NCBI GenBank assembly: GCA_958496175.1
Contig: OY292276.1
Coordinates: forward strand, 51,411,080 to 51,475,079
Direction: 5' to 3'
From: Sisyra terminalis
Lineage: Eukaryota; Arthropoda; Insecta; Neuroptera; Sisyridae
Length of the DNA stretch: 64,000 nucleotides
In this document: piece after piece, positions 34,533 through 47,472 of the stretch
Layout of the letters: every line of letters begins with the position of its first letter
Position numbering within the stretch: the stretch's first letter is position 1
Translations under genes and position numbers: made by a program
The notes under the pieces: model-generated
Databases searched by the model: none
What the model saw: only the letters and a program-made list of their open reading frames with translations
What the model was told of the DNA's origin: nothing

Positions 34533-36662
34533 CTTGCAATGATATTTAACTTAACTAACTTAAAAATAATTACCTAAATAATAGGGGGTCGTATTAGGGC
34601 GTAAGTACTTGCCGGTAGATTTTCGATGATTCGAACTTGATTTCAGCTGGGTAGTCAAGAATAATACATGAAAATAAGGGTGAATTGTCAAGTAATTAGT
34701 TAGTTGTTTGAAAAAATATAAGTTGTAATTCGTATAAGTACATAATATATGGCAATAGATTTTGTGAAAAAAAACTACCAGAATAATAATCATGCCATCA
34801 ACTAATAAACAGGAAAATACATTTCCAATTTTGTTTTTCTATGGAACAAATTCTAATGTAAATAAACTTTTAGTGCTTTGAGCTTAATAAACCGAACTTG
34901 AAAACTTGGCACTACTGAGTGTTTAATTAATGTATTACAAATCGCAAATGTTTGAATAATAATTTTCAAATATTTTATTTGGAGAATTTGGAACTACTTA
35001 TATTCTTGAAAAATTTATTTATCTATTCAAATTTTGGTTAACATTCGTTGTTGTAATATTAAGTAACCAACATATTGGCAAAGATTTCGGCATCATCAGG
35101 TGCTTGGCATTAAATGAGGACAAAATATTCACTGAAATCTTGAACTATGCACAAATAATAAGTGTTTTTCTTTCGCTCAAATATCTCGCTATTGCATTTA
35201 GATATCTTTTTATTTTTTTATTATAGAAAAACAAATCTAAAAGTGTGAAAGGATTACTGCTTAATTTATTAATCGATGTGATTTAGTTCTTATTGACTTT
35301 AGTTCCTATACAGGATTACTATCAGGGAGCGCATACTTATGTCCATTTAGCATTTTAAAGTGTAATATCTTTTTTTTTGTTGGACATATATCATTTATGA
35401 TTCTTTTCAGGATTTTAAAGTAAAACCTTTGAAAATAAGTTATGAAAACAAGCCTGGAACTATCAAACAATTTTAAGCACACATAAAGGAGGAAAATATA
35501 TTCATACCATTTTAGATGTTAAGAAATATTATGGGAAACCTCATACAAAAAGCTCGTGTTTGCGAATCTGAAAATTGAGCCCATTTACGCGATATAATTT
35601 TTCATATATAATCAAAATAAAATTTCAATTTTTGAGCTTTGCTAACAAAAAAAAATTATTAAAATATATTAATTTACTAAAAAGATATTTTATTTTTAAA
35701 TGGGAAAGCGACTTATGCGCTATATATCCTGTATTACATAGTATTCGAAGAATATGGAATTCACGATGTTAATACTTTCAAATCAATATTTTGATCAAAC
35801 CATTAATGTTTGGTGTATTTCTATGACTTGCAATCGTTGTATTGTTGTTCCTATTAAAGATTTTTTTGTGGGAATGAAGTTATAATAATTGCAATTCAAT
35901 GGGTTAGTGTTACTTATGGATAAGAGTATAGGAGGTAAATCAAACGAAAGTAACGATTTTCTAATTTATTACTTTAAGTCAAACAAGTCCTAAGTACCTA
36001 CACTTCAGAAATTAACAGAAACCATTTTCAAATTTAAGTGAATTATTTCGTTGGAAAATAGAATAACGCAAGAAAAGTAGATAGATTTACAGCATTTCAA
36101 TGATTTTCTTTCCAAAAAATTGTTATATTTTTAAGAAGACAGTTTCCTAGATGAATTTACTGCAATAAATTAAAACTGCAATTTACTAATTTTCCAAATT
36201 GATTAAGTGTTTGGTATTTACATTATTTAGGCATTAAAGGACTATACTATAATATCAAATTAATGCATTGATTATAACTGTAAATAAAATTCACCAAAAA
36301 AAATGTTTTTATTTCGATAAAAACAATGATGCTTTGAGCTTTTAGAAGTGAACACAAAAAAATAACAAATATTTGTTTACTTTGCTATGACTCTATTATT
36401 TGTTTACACAAACATGAAGCTTTTCACAGAAAATCAACCTTTTTTCAATACACCGATATGAATAGGTAATTAAAAAAATCGGTTACCATTAAATCATATT
36501 AACTACAATTTAAAACAAGCATCAATTATTTGTTGAATAATAACTAATTTCAAAAGTTGAATGGTAGATATCTATACATTACAGATTTAGAGCTTTTCAT
36601 TATAAAAAACGCAGCTTTTGTTTTGTGATTGTACTCAAAGTGAAAAACTAATATCTACTTAT
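34533..36662. other. AT-rich DNA without recognisable genes
   Basis: No supported gene. CGGCATCATCAGG near 35088 resembles the ends of insect foldback repeats, but no partner repeat was found. Confidence 0.5.
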
Positions 36663-36676
36663 TATTAAAGAAAAAT

Positions 36677-36967
36677 AAGACGACAATTCAGGGTATTTAA
36701 GATCTTTTTTTTTTATTTAATATTTTTATTATTCAATTAGCTACGTTTCGTTACTAATCGTTACTTCACCAGGCTTCTTGATTCACAAAAATAAAATATT
36801 TTTAATTTAAATTCAATAAATAAATAAATAAGAAGTTACGATTAGTAACGAAACGTAGCTAATTGAATAATAAAAATATTAAATAAAAAAAATAAAAAAA
36901 GATCTTAAATAACCTGAATTTTCTTCTTATTTAAAAAAATAAAAGTAGAGATTTGAATTTTATCATC
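36677..36967. mobile_element. Hammerhead-like foldback element, copy 2
   Basis: The element is flanked by a perfect 14-bp direct repeat, TATTAAAGAAAAAT, at 36663-36676 and 36968-36981. Inverted arms share AGAAAATTCAGG-type ends, the AAGATCTTTTTTT tract and GTAGCTAATTGAATAATAA. The right arm keeps a perfect GTTAC/GTAAC hairpin followed by GAAACGTAGC. In the left arm, read on the minus strand, the core box is CTGGTGA, a change at an invariant position. The terminal block GAGATTTGAATTTTATCATC matches copy 1. It lacks the inverted flank of copy 1. At 291 bp it is the simplest full copy. Confidence 0.7.
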
Positions 36968-36981
36968 TATTAAAGAAAAAT

Positions 36982-37429
36982 TACAAAAATATTTGTAACG
37001 CATCAAGTTATTGATTTAACCATAAAAATTTTAACTTTCGTCAATTGTAAATTCCAAAAATGTATAGTTTAAACAAAAATACTTTATGTTATATTTTGAG
37101 AATTCAATGATTCAAAAAACTACAAATTTGTATGGAAAACAAATCAAAAATACTTATAAAATATACAGAAATAATCGAACCACCTATTCGTTTCTACAAT
37201 AATATTTACATTGTTGAAGACAATAGGTCGTCTATTACATAACATCCCCCACGCAAATACAAACACAAAACCACAAAAATCTTTAAAATCGAACACTAAT
37301 TTGAATATAAAATATTATTAATAAAAACAGCGTCGGCAAATGTAAGTTTGATAGAATGCTTATTCTTGTTATTATTATGAGAAAAGTAAGTAAACTTGAA
37401 AGCTCGTCGCTAGAAATCCGTGCGGCGTT
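36982..37429. other. AT-rich DNA without recognisable genes
   Basis: Nothing recognised before the CpG-rich block. Confidence 0.5.
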
Positions 37430-37680
37430 CACCAGACCCATAGAGCGGTTGTGATAACGCTCGAGGCGGCTGCAATTGTGACGCTAGCGCCGAGCTTTTG
37501 CGTCGCCGCGACGTCGCGCGACGCTCCGAGAACAATGGCGTCAAAGCTCTCGCCAATCGCTACGCTAGAAACATGCGACCAGTCGCGCGTAAGTAACGCT
37601 ACAGTACCGCCCTCTGTATCATTTAGGGGAGCCATCCCAAACTACCCCGATCAGTTCAGTCGTTAAACTGGCGCTACTTG
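37430..37680. promoter_or_regulatory. CpG-rich island 1
   Basis: CpG is strikingly dense here (for example GCCGCGACGTCGCGCGACGC at 37505-37524) in an otherwise AT-rich, CpG-poor window. Both strands are open for about 70 codons, which follows from the composition and does not prove coding. A good plus-strand donor, GCGC|GTAAGT, lies at 37589-37594 and an initiator-like TCAGTTCAGTC at about 37651-37661. In arthropod genomes such islands usually mark promoters or first exons. The minus-strand frame 37635-37429 (MAPLNDTEGG..., ending VW-TGA) has mixed codon use and is not recognised. Confidence 0.4.
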
Positions 37681-38299
37681 CTATATTCAGCTCACCTTTT
37701 ACTAATATTTAACACTATTAGTCCCAAAAAATATGAATTAGAAAAAAAGATTTAGCGATAAAATTTTTACATTTAAGAAATTTGGAGGGTTGGTAGTTTT
37801 TATGGGGAATTTCGTTTAGGGTTTCGATATTCAAGGGGCTTAATCTGTGATGGACTAGTTAAGTAGGTAGACTAATTGGAAATTGATCTATTTAGTAAGT
37901 TAAGCAATAATAAGCGATGCGGAGAATAATTGGGTATGAAATGTTAAACACGAATAAGTAAACGGCATATTAAACACGAAACAAATTATGTACGGGTTAT
38001 CGAAAGAGTGTAAATCAATAGGCTGACTTTATCGGGTTTTAAAAGTAATTCAAGTAGAAAGAGAAACCGCAGTGGATGATAAAACATTTACAAGTGGAAA
38101 ATTCTTCTTAAATCACCCAAAAAACCAGAAGCATATAATTATAATTCTTTATTCACGTCGAACCTTAAGCGTAGAGAAGAACTTGTCATCACCACGTTTT
38201 CTAATCGTTCAACACTTTTTAATATTGGTGAAGACGACTGTTCACATTTGGAAAACCACCCTTGGAGCGATTTGTCGCGATCTCACTCTGGTCTAGCGA

Positions 38300-38756
38300 T
38301 AGTGCAGCATGTGGCACTTGTTCAGCATAGCTCCGCCTAGTTTGGTAGCTGAACCACGCCTAAAAGTCTTAACGAGCCGAAGCAAAGGCTCTGAAACGCG
38401 CGATACGGATGAACGACACTAGTTCGTTGGAGCGCGTTCAGTTGTATTTCTGTCGGGTGATACGCACTGGAAATCAGAAGCCACCCGAATAGATCTACGG
38501 GCCCCCCGTTTAGGTACTACAGAACTACTCAGTGGATAGGACACAATTCGCGAAATGCCTGTAGATACTTCTTGATCGCGGCAGCTGAATAGTTGGAAGC
38601 TTTCGAGCGTGCGGGTCACTTGGGTCAAGTGAACCGTCGCTAACTCTTTGCCGGTTAAGCTACCCTCTCTTCAACACCCTCAACTGTGTCCGTAATCGCG
38701 TCTAACTATTATTCATGCTACATTTGCATCAGCTTATATTTTCCCGTAGCTTCTTC
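38300..38756 (+). promoter_or_regulatory. CpG-rich island 2, promoter-like
   Basis: The tract is much less AT-rich than its surroundings, with many CpGs (38390-38480 and 38570-38700). Initiator-like TTCAGTT (38438-38443) and TTCAGTC (38754-38760) occur on the plus strand. No TATA box is placed 25-30 bp upstream of either. Together with the exon-like end at 38943, this is the best promoter candidate in the window for a plus-strand transcript. Confidence 0.4.
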
Positions 38757-38943
38757 AGTCACGAGGTTGTCGCTTTCGTTTAACATTACTGATTCCCATC
38801 ACTGATGTGTTGTGCTTTTCAATTGTAACTTTTGTGTGAACTAATTGTTTGGACTGTGAACTATTTTGGTGACAGTTTTTCGTTCTTTTTTTTTGGCAAA
38901 AAAACGACTAAGACTTTGGTGTTAGTTTGTTACGAAAAAATTG
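38757..38943 (+). other. Possible non-coding first exon
   Basis: This runs from the initiator-like TCAGTC to a consensus donor, TTG|GTAAGT (GT at 38944). ATGs within it open only a few codons, so it would be 5' untranslated. The base composition changes abruptly to an AT-rich tandem array right at the donor, which fits an exon/intron boundary. There is no acceptor-joined second exon in the window that can be linked to it. Confidence 0.35.
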
Positions 38944-41380
38944 GTAAGTCAATCTTTGTTTTTTAATCCTCTTAGAGTAATTTACCATTAGTTTGAAACC
39001 TAAGAAATTTGAAAATTTTATGTTTATCACACCTTAATCAAAAAAAATCTTGCAAATCTTTCGGTTAACTTTGAATTTTCGGGTAACTAAACTTTGGAAA
39101 CCTATTGTTAGACGGAAGTTTAAAATAGAAAAACGTAGGTTTGTTGATGTAATTGAACTCACTATAATTAAATATTTACTAATAAATACTTAAAAAAATA
39201 TATTTTTTGTCAAAGTACAAATCCCATAATTACTTGAAATTGATAGCGAATTTGAGTGCCATTTACCTAAGGGTAGTTTTGCTAGATTTATAACAAAGTT
39301 GAAAACATTGGAAGTCATTCTCTTCTAGTAATCAATTATTAGTTTGAAAACTAAGAAATTTAAAAATGTTATTTTTGATTCTCCAATAAAAAAAATTAGG
39401 CAACCCCTTCGGTTTGCTTTGAATTTCGGGGTAGCTAAACTTTGGAAACCAATTGTAAGATTGAAACTTAAAATAGAAAAACGTAGGTTTGTTGATGTAA
39501 TTGAACTCACTATAATTAAATATTTACTAATAAATACTTAAAAAAATATATTTTTTGTCAAAGTACAAATCCCATAGTTACTTAAAATTGATAGCAAATT
39601 TGAATTTAACTTTGACTGCAGTTTACTTAAGGGTAGTTTTGTTAGATTGATAACAAAGTTGAAAACATTGGAAGTCATTCTCTTCTCGTAATTAATCATT
39701 AGTTTGAAAACTAAGAAATTTAAAAAAGTTATTTTTGACTCTCCAATAAAAAAAATTTGGCAAACCCTTCGGTTAACTTTAAATTTCGGGATAACTAAAC
39801 TTTGGAAACCAATTGTTAGATTGAAGTTTAAAATAGAAAAACGTAGGTTTGTTGACGTAATTGATTTGCTGTAGTTGCCGCTTTGATTTCAAATCATTGT
39901 TGTAACTCTAATTCAAAGTATTTCCTCACGATTATTAAATATTTCCAAATAAATACTTAAAAAAATATATTTTTTGCCAAAGTACAAATCTCATACTTAC
40001 TTACTTAAAATTGATAGCAAAGAATTTAAGTTTAAGTTCCGTTTACCTATTGGAAGTTTCGCTGGATTTATAAGAAAGTTGGAAAAATTGGCAAGTTATT
40101 CTCTGTTTTTTTCATTCTTTTGTAGTAATTTTCCATTAGTTTGAAAACTAAGAAATTTGAAAATTTTATCTTTATCACACTTCAAACAAAAAAATCTTGC
40201 CAATTTTGAATTTCGGGGTAACTAAACTTTGGAAACCAATTGTTCGATTGAAGTTTAAAATAGAAAAACGTAGGTTTGTTAATGGAATTGATTTGCTATA
40301 GTTGCCGCTTTGATTTCAAATCATTGGTGTAACTCTAATTCAATTTATTTCCTCACTATAATAAAATTTTTCCTGATAAACACTTGAAAAAATATATTTT
40401 TTGGCAAAGTACAAATCCCATAGTTACTTAAAATTGGCAAGGAATTTGACTTTGAGTGCCGTTAACCTAAGGGTAGTTTTGCTAGATTTACAACAAAGTT
40501 GAAAACATTAGTAAGTCATTCTCTTCGCGTAATTTATCATTAGTTTGAAAACTAAGAAATTTAAAAATGTTATTTTTGACACTTCAATAAAAAAAATTTG
40601 GCAAACCCTTCAGTTAACTTTAAATTTCGGGATAACTAAACTTTGGAAATCAATTGTTAGATTGGAGTTTAAAGTAGAAAAACGTAGGTTTGTTGATGTA
40701 ATTGATTTGCTATAGTTGCCGCTTTGATTTCAAATCATTGGTGTAACTCTAATTCAATTTATTTCCTCACTATAATAAAATTTTTCCTGATAAATACTTG
40801 AAAAAATATATTTTTTGTCAAAGTACAAATCCCATAGTTACTTAAAATTGACAAGGAATTTGACTTTGAGAGTCGTTTACCCAAGGGTAGTTTTGCTGGA
40901 TTTATAACAAAATTGTTGATAATTGATCTAGAATAAACTTTAACGAACACCAGTTTAAAAAAGTGAATATTACTAAACATAAAATCACAATAATATTGGG
41001 AAAACGGAAAAAAAATTTCGATATTACCCAAAAGTGACTTCTTTACTTGTATTCGCTATAAAAAGAGCATTTGTTTGTTGATGTATTTCAAATTGTAACT
41101 TTAATTCAAATTATTCCCTCGCTATAATTAACTATTTAGTAATAAATACTTTAAAAATACATTTTTTGTTAAAGTTTAAACCATATAATTATTAAAAATT
41201 TATAGTTTTGTTGGATTTATAGCAAAGTTGTGAGTGACGTAGAATGTAATTTAAAGAACCTAAGTTTAATATAGTGAGTTCTATTACGAATAAAATTACA
41301 ATAATATTGTGAAAACGGCAAATAAATTGCAGAGATACCCAAAAGTGATTTCTTTACTTGATTACCTATAAAAATAATAT
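38944..41380 (+). repeat. Tandem array, units of about 360-420 bp, starting at a splice donor
   Basis: Unit starts, aligned on the (G)GTAAGTC or GGAAGTC box, fall at 38943, 39310, 39670, 40090, 40510 and about 40911. Units 1 and 2 are about 365 bp; units 3 to 5 are about 400-420 bp because of an extra block containing GCCGCTTTGATTTCAAATCA. Shared boxes include GAAAAACGTAGGTTTGTT, AATATATTTTTTG..AAAGTAC and GGTAGTTTTGCTAGATTTA. Two further, more diverged units carry ACAATAATATTG..AAAACGG (40988 and 41301). The frame 39344-39541 is open in one unit only, so coding is unlikely. Confidence 0.9.
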
Positions 41381-41394
41381 AGGTTTTGGCCGCA

Positions 41395-43235
41395 AAAAAT
41401 TTTGTTTACGTAAATTGGCCCTTTAACTTAACTTTGAAGTTCTATTCCCTAAGATTTCGTAGTAATTTAATTCACTATTTCATAAAAAATAGGGTTTAAA
41501 ACCAAAAACTTTTTTTATCGTTACAAAATTATCAGAAAAAAAAACTAATTTTTCAAGTGTCAATTGAAAAGTAATGAAATTATTATCAATTATCATCGAT
41601 ATTGTACTGGTAAATTAATATTCAGAAAACGAAGAAAGGAAAAATAGTTTTGAACGAGCTTTCTTATGCAAAACGACAATAATGCAATTGAAAAAGCTGG
41701 CCACTTTATTAATTATAACTTCACCGAATAAATTATATTTATCTCTTTATAGTGTTAAGCGATTTTAATTTATGATCTATAAATTATTTTTTTCGATTTT
41801 GTAATAGAATTTTTCAACATTTAACGTAGAAAAGATAGGGAAGAAGACTATACATTTAAATGACTTAATAAGTCAGAGGCAAATATTCAAATAGTATGAT
41901 GTTTGAAAAGTTTTTGCCGCCGCAACTAAATTTACAAGACATATAATGATTTTTATGAAGTTTGAAAAATTCAGCTAAAAAGAGTTTGATTATCTATAAA
42001 TTTTTGGTTTATTAAGAAAAGTAATGCAATTAATTACAGTTTTAAATAAAATTCATTTAATGCATGGAGCAACCGCGTAAAAATTTTATATCCAAAGTTC
42101 ATTAAAGTTTTTAGTGTTTTGTCATTTATTCCAATTTCTTCGGTAAAATTCAATAAAAATGTTAATGTTAAGTAGCAACTTTTAGTTGATATTTTTAACA
42201 GTTATAAGAAAAAGAAATATGGGTTAAGATAGAGTTTAATACAGAAATATTGTTACCAAAATATTTACTATGGATTAATTGCAAAAATATGCTCACATCA
42301 TTTATTTCCTTTATTTTTCTGTTATCAAAAGATTGAAAAAAGCGGAATAAAAGATCCAATTTTCTATTAAAACTGTAGTTTAATTTGAAGTGCGTAAAGG
42401 ACAAAAGTTTTAAATTTTAGAATCCAATAATCATTATCTACAGTTGCAGCTTATTTCATTATAAATCTTGAGGAAATTTGGTTTGAAATGACCTTTGGAA
42501 CTTTGGCTAAATTCCAAAAGTTTTTGTTAAATTTTTGATGTCAAAAATGAAGTCTTGTTTACTGCTTAATTGCAGCCAATAAAGGCAAATTTTTGATAAA
42601 AAACGTTTTGTATTTCTAAAGCTGAAAATTTCATGATTTTTTTGTAGTAAATTTCATGGAAATTTATCCAAAAATTAAGCTTTTATTTAGCTTGATGAAA
42701 ACAAGTTTTTGCTTGGCAAAGTTATAAAAATCGCTTTTTTTCTTTGAAGAAAAAAGATTCAGAATTATTTTAAACTAATTTTTATTAAGATTCATTCAAA
42801 AATGAAGCTTTACTCCTTCATGGCAGTCTGAAAGCTTTGGTCACCAAAAATTTTGTTTACGTAAATTTATATTTGGAGTTCTTTCCTCTAAAATTTCCTA
42901 GAGATTTAATTCATTATTCCTTAAAAAACACGGTTTAAAATCATAAACTTTTTTTACTTTAAAAAAATATCAGAAAAAAAAACTAGTTTTTCAAGTGTTA
43001 GTGAAATTATCACCGATATTATATTGATAAATTAATATTCAGAAAACGAAGAAAGGAAAAATAGTTTTCTCTTTTTTTAAATGAGCTTTCTTGTGCAAAA
43101 CGACAATAATGCAATTAAAAAAGCTAGCCAATTTATTAATTAAAACTTCACCTAACAAATGATATTCATCTCTTTATGGGATTGAACGATTTTAATTTTT
43201 ATCGACTTATTTCTAATTGAATTTTTCCGCATTTA
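41395..43235 (+). repeat. Direct duplication of about 400 bp, 1.45 kb apart
   Basis: The stretch 41395-41830 recurs at about 42843-43235 in the same orientation. Shared boxes include AAAATTTTGTTTACGTAAAT, TCAGAAAAAAAAACTA, TTCAGAAAACGAAGAAAGG, CAAAACGACAATAATGCAAT and TTCATCTCTTTATRG-type sequence. The roughly 1 kb between them is AT-rich and unrecognised. No reading frame is preserved. Confidence 0.8.
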
Positions 43236-43484
43236 ACATAATAAAAATATTTCGCTAAAGAAATAAATACAACCACCAAAAGAGCTTTCAGAATGATATG
43301 TCCTTTATCATAATAAGCACCGTTTTTTAAAACTCATATTGGGAAACCTCATCTCCATTTCTTTACAATAAATATATTTTTAATCAAATTAAAAAAATAA
43401 GTGTAAAAAGCTTTTTAAAGAATCCATAATTTTGCTAATTGTTGTCACAAATTCTGAAAATATTTTTTTTTATTAATACACATA
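43236..43484. other. AT-rich DNA without recognisable genes
   Basis: Nothing recognised. Confidence 0.5.
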
Positions 43485-43530
43485 TTGGCCATCAGGACCG
43501 TGGTCCTTTCATCCAATCTAATGGCAGATG
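43485..43530 (-). repeat. Dispersed repeat core, inverted copy
   Basis: TTGGCCATCAGGACC...GGTCCTTTCATCCAATCTAATGGCAG is the complement of the core found in the units at 21481-22199 and at 59618-59690. Only the core of about 45 bp is recognisable. Confidence 0.6.
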
Positions 43531-45589
43531 AAAATATTTGCAATGAAAAATAAACGAAAATATTTCATTAGATAATAACATTTCTCTTTATTCGAATGTT
43601 CAATTATATAACTCGCAAAAATAATTATATTTGCTATTAAAAAGGATTTAGTATAACTTCATATTATATTCACGATTTTATTGTTTTTCTAAATTCTACG
43701 GCGGTTTAAAAAAAGAAAAGTTTCAAGTTTCATTGAAAAATGATCTAAATCCTTGTAATTCTTCTGTTATTAATAAATTATCACCCTGACGTCCTATTAA
43801 TGCCTGATATATTCCTAAACAAAACGATTAAGCGAACAAAAACATGTTAAACCAACGGAAAAACAAGTTCTATTTTCCTGACTGTTTTTTCTTTAAACTG
43901 TTGGAAAAACAAATAAACAATCTATCATTTATTATAATGTTATTATGCCATTGTATAGATGGAACCTCGAAGAATTAAAGTTTATTTGTATTAGATAAGG
44001 ATTCTATTTGTAACTGAATATAATATAATATAACGAGTAATGATATGGTCAATAGACATTTCTAGGGTTGCTTGGAGTTAAGTATTTTGTAGGGGTGACT
44101 GCACTCTGGTAATGCTTCACTCTAGCACTCCATTAGCTAACGAGCACCCTAAAGAATTACACGGAAAACTACAGAACATGATTTTTCCGTTTTTTGAGTT
44201 TTGGTTGAATTTGCTTAAAGCGAATGGAAAAATTTTGCAATTTAATTTTTGCTTTGGAGTTTAGTTAATACTCGCATGGATATATAGTGGTTGTTCAGCA
44301 TAATATATGGTAATTGCTTTGCTTGACTCTAATTTATATAAATGGCTTTAGAAATCTACAATATTGGGGAAGAAAGTTTTGAACTACAAACATTTTTTTT
44401 GAAATATTTGAGTTATAAATAACTAAAAATTTTAATCGTTACCTAATAAGACAAATTGTGAAGTATTATTGAGTGAAATAAAGAGGCACAACGTAAAAGT
44501 TTTATACATTTCAGCCTAGAAAAATAAACAAGATTTATATCGGTAAATAAGGCAAATTTTAATAAATTTTGTGGGAATTGTATTGAAAAATTACATTCCT
44601 TTATTTTCGTTTTGTTATTTCAATTCTAATATCGTATAATTTGCGATTTAGTTGGTAAACTTTCTTATGGTCAGATTTACTGTATATTGAGATATACAAC
44701 TTAATTAAACGTAAGGAAAGCTCAACAAAGTAAAAACTATAAAAAGTGATATACTCTATTGATTTTTTTTTTTACTAAATTTGTTTCACTACAAAATATT
44801 ACAAAATAAGAAAGTACCGTGAAAATGTAGTCAAGTTATTGACTTAAAAATTGGTCATTTCGAATGGTGGTCAATGTAAAAATAATCTATTATTTAACCA
44901 GGATTATGTGAAGTTTTATCCGATTGTTCACTTTAAATAAGTAGTTAATGTATTTGAAGTTACCTAGAAATTAATTTCTTAAAACAATTTTCTCAACAAT
45001 GCAATTAAGGGAAGCTAATTTTCATGTATTGTCTTAAAATCTATTCCACCAATAAAATATATTTTTGTTTTTTGTTTTTTTCAAAAATTGAGAATTAACG
45101 ATCATATAAGCATAGAATTAAATACATAATTAAAAGATACACATAATAATCGTGTAAATGTTAAATACCACTAACTAATGCATCAACAACTTCCCAAAAC
45201 TACAAATAGACGGCATCTTTTGCAAAACTTTATACATAGGACACAAGTAGATACTTTTACTTACTAACAAATTTATTTATTAATTCCACTCCAAAAGAGT
45301 AAAAAGAGGAATCACAATAAATAAAAATTAATTTTTCTCAAATATTCTTTGCCCAATTTTAATTACATAACTTGACTGTTGATGTTTTGCACCAAAACTT
45401 TTAACGTTTTTGATTTGAAAAGTTAATCAAATTCTTTTTGTTGCCCGGATTTAATCATTAATTAGTCAAATGCAGAAAATAAGGGAGTGATTTAGGGGAA
45501 AACAATCTTATGTTATAGAAGGAAACTTAATGTTAAAATAAAATATTTTTTTTCAATGATAAATTTGGGATTTGGGAGCTTTTTTCAAA
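43531..45589. other. AT-rich DNA without recognisable genes
   Basis: A less AT-rich patch at 44060-44160 was read on both strands for an RNA gene or exon and gave no match. Nothing else recognised. Confidence 0.5.
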
Positions 45590-46420
45590 GGTGTGCTTGA
45601 TATAATCTTAAAAATAAATATTTCATATTTTATCAAGGTTTTAAAGTAATATAATTCTTTAATAAAGATAGTGCTAGATTAAGGGTTAGGGCAGAAAAGT
45701 GCATCAATTGTTGTATAAAGTTAATGATGAGGTTTTCTTTTCTTATATTGAAATATTTTGTTTTATGTCAAAATGTTTATCAATTAAAGGTAAAAAGTAT
45801 GACTTAATGAACATTAAAATTAATAAATATAGCCATCGATAAATCGTTAAATGGACATTACTTGAAATAACATTGGTGCTTAAGTTTGGCCATATTTTTT
45901 AACGTTTTCTTGATCAAAGAAATATAGGTACTTTTTTCATGGTGCATTAGGTAGTATAAGTCTAAGATGAAAATATGTTTCTATATACATTTTTTTAGAC
46001 GCTTTTTGTTTTAAAGCTGTGCTTGTAAAAATCTTCTATATAAATATTTGATATTGTACAGTTTTAAATAATATAATTATTTAATAAAGACAGTCTGGAT
46101 TAAGGTTTAGGGCAGAAAAAGTACATCAATTGGTGCATAAAGTTGATGGTGTGATTTTTTTTCTTGCAATAAAATATTTGGTTTTATATTACAGTTTTTA
46201 TCATTAAAAGGTTAAAAAGTATGTCTTTATGAACATAAACTTAATAAATATAGATAGCCATCAATAAATCGTTAAATGAATAGTACTTGAAATAACATTG
46301 GTGTTTGGGTAAAACGGCTTAAGTACTATTTTTTGGTTTTATTTTTTATGAAAATACTTTTTTCATGGTGCATTTGGTAGTTTAAGTGTTAGATGAAATA
46401 ATTATTTAATATAGATATAT
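45590..46420 (+). repeat. Tandem duplication, period about 415 bp
   Basis: Copies at about 45590-46000 and 46010-46420 share, in order, GTGCTTG, TTTAATAAAGA.AGT, GGATTAAGG.TTAGGGCAGA, ACATCAATTG.TG.ATAAAGTT, AGCCATC.ATAAATCGTTAAA, CTTGAAATAACATTGGTG and TTTTTTCATGGTGCATT. The copies differ at many positions and have small indels, and no frame is conserved. Confidence 0.85.
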
Positions 46421-46680
46421 TTGAGACATAAAATGTCGGCAATAATTACGAAAAACAGCATTTTTCGGTCAAGATATCAGCAGAAATATATGTTTGTAAA
46501 AAAAAAACTTGAAGTTATATGACCAAACACCAATTGTCCAATGTTATACAAAAATTATTGAATAAAACAAGTTATTTTTATGGACTTACGTAAATTGAAT
46601 GAAGAAACTGGGTAACGTTGGCCTCGAATTCCTGAAAAGAAAAAAAAATCTTATTTTTTCTGGGAAATTATTTACCCCGT

Positions 46681-46795
46681 CTGACTGATGAAATTTTAAT
46701 ATTCGGTGTATTCCTTATAGGAAGTAGGCATGTGATAGATTTTTTTTTTGAAAATTCCTACCGTAATGGGCGGATTCAGGAATTTTTCATGTAAT
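46681..46795 (+). repeat. Dispersed repeat, copy 2
   Basis: This matches 27447-27560 over about 110 bp, beginning CTGACTGATGAAATTTTAAT and ending around GGCGGATTCAGGA. Flanks differ, so it is a dispersed element or fragment; its nature is unknown. Confidence 0.8.
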
Positions 46796-47472
46796 GAATA
46801 TAATCTGTGCTGGTTTGAATATACACAAATAAACAACAATTAGATTCAAATTTTATTCAAGTATGCATTTGTTAAATATTTTTAAAACCAAAAAATCTAT
46901 TATTTAGTTGCATTGTCAAAAATATTTTGATATTTTTGACTTCAGCTTTTAGATTAGCATTTTTTTAAAAGTATTATCTCCATAGTCAATATTAATAACT
47001 CATATAAATAATAACAATTATTGACTTTTGTAATACGTGTTAAATATTTTTCGTTTGTATATCTAATACTTCCTCATAGCCGAAACATATTTGAATGAAA
47101 TTTCTTGGAATTTCAAACCGAATTGAACTCGGTCGTCCAAGTATTTATATTTTAATTATATATACCTTTAAAAATTTGGCTTACATAGTATTAAACAAAG
47201 TATTATAACAAAATATTCATACACTTTTCGTTATTATTTGCTTTATTTTGAAGTTACTTGTACCTAAGTCTTGTAATTTATGAGAGAGCTTTGTTATTTT
47301 GGGGAACAAGATTAGAGTAAATTAAGAAAAATAAAATTAAATATGGAAAATTAATCGTATTAAAAAAAAGGAGTATAAATGCTTTGGAAGTTTAGATTTC
47401 AGACTTTTGATGAATGTGTATAGGTTACTTACTCTTTGAGTCGATCAAGTGGTTTTGCATCGACAATATTGA
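46796..47472. other. AT-rich DNA without recognisable genes
   Basis: Nothing recognised. Confidence 0.5.

Noticed and set aside
35060..35115. Another hammerhead-like core (CTGATGATGCCGAAA on the minus strand)
   Set aside because: The boxes are too close for a stem II and no inverted partner or sister copy was found.
39344..39541. 65-codon frame within the tandem array as a repeated protein
   Set aside because: The frame is open in only one unit; the matching positions in other units contain stops and indels.
44060..44160. Possible RNA gene in a less AT-rich patch
   Set aside because: Could not be folded by eye into tRNA or matched to 5S rRNA landmarks.
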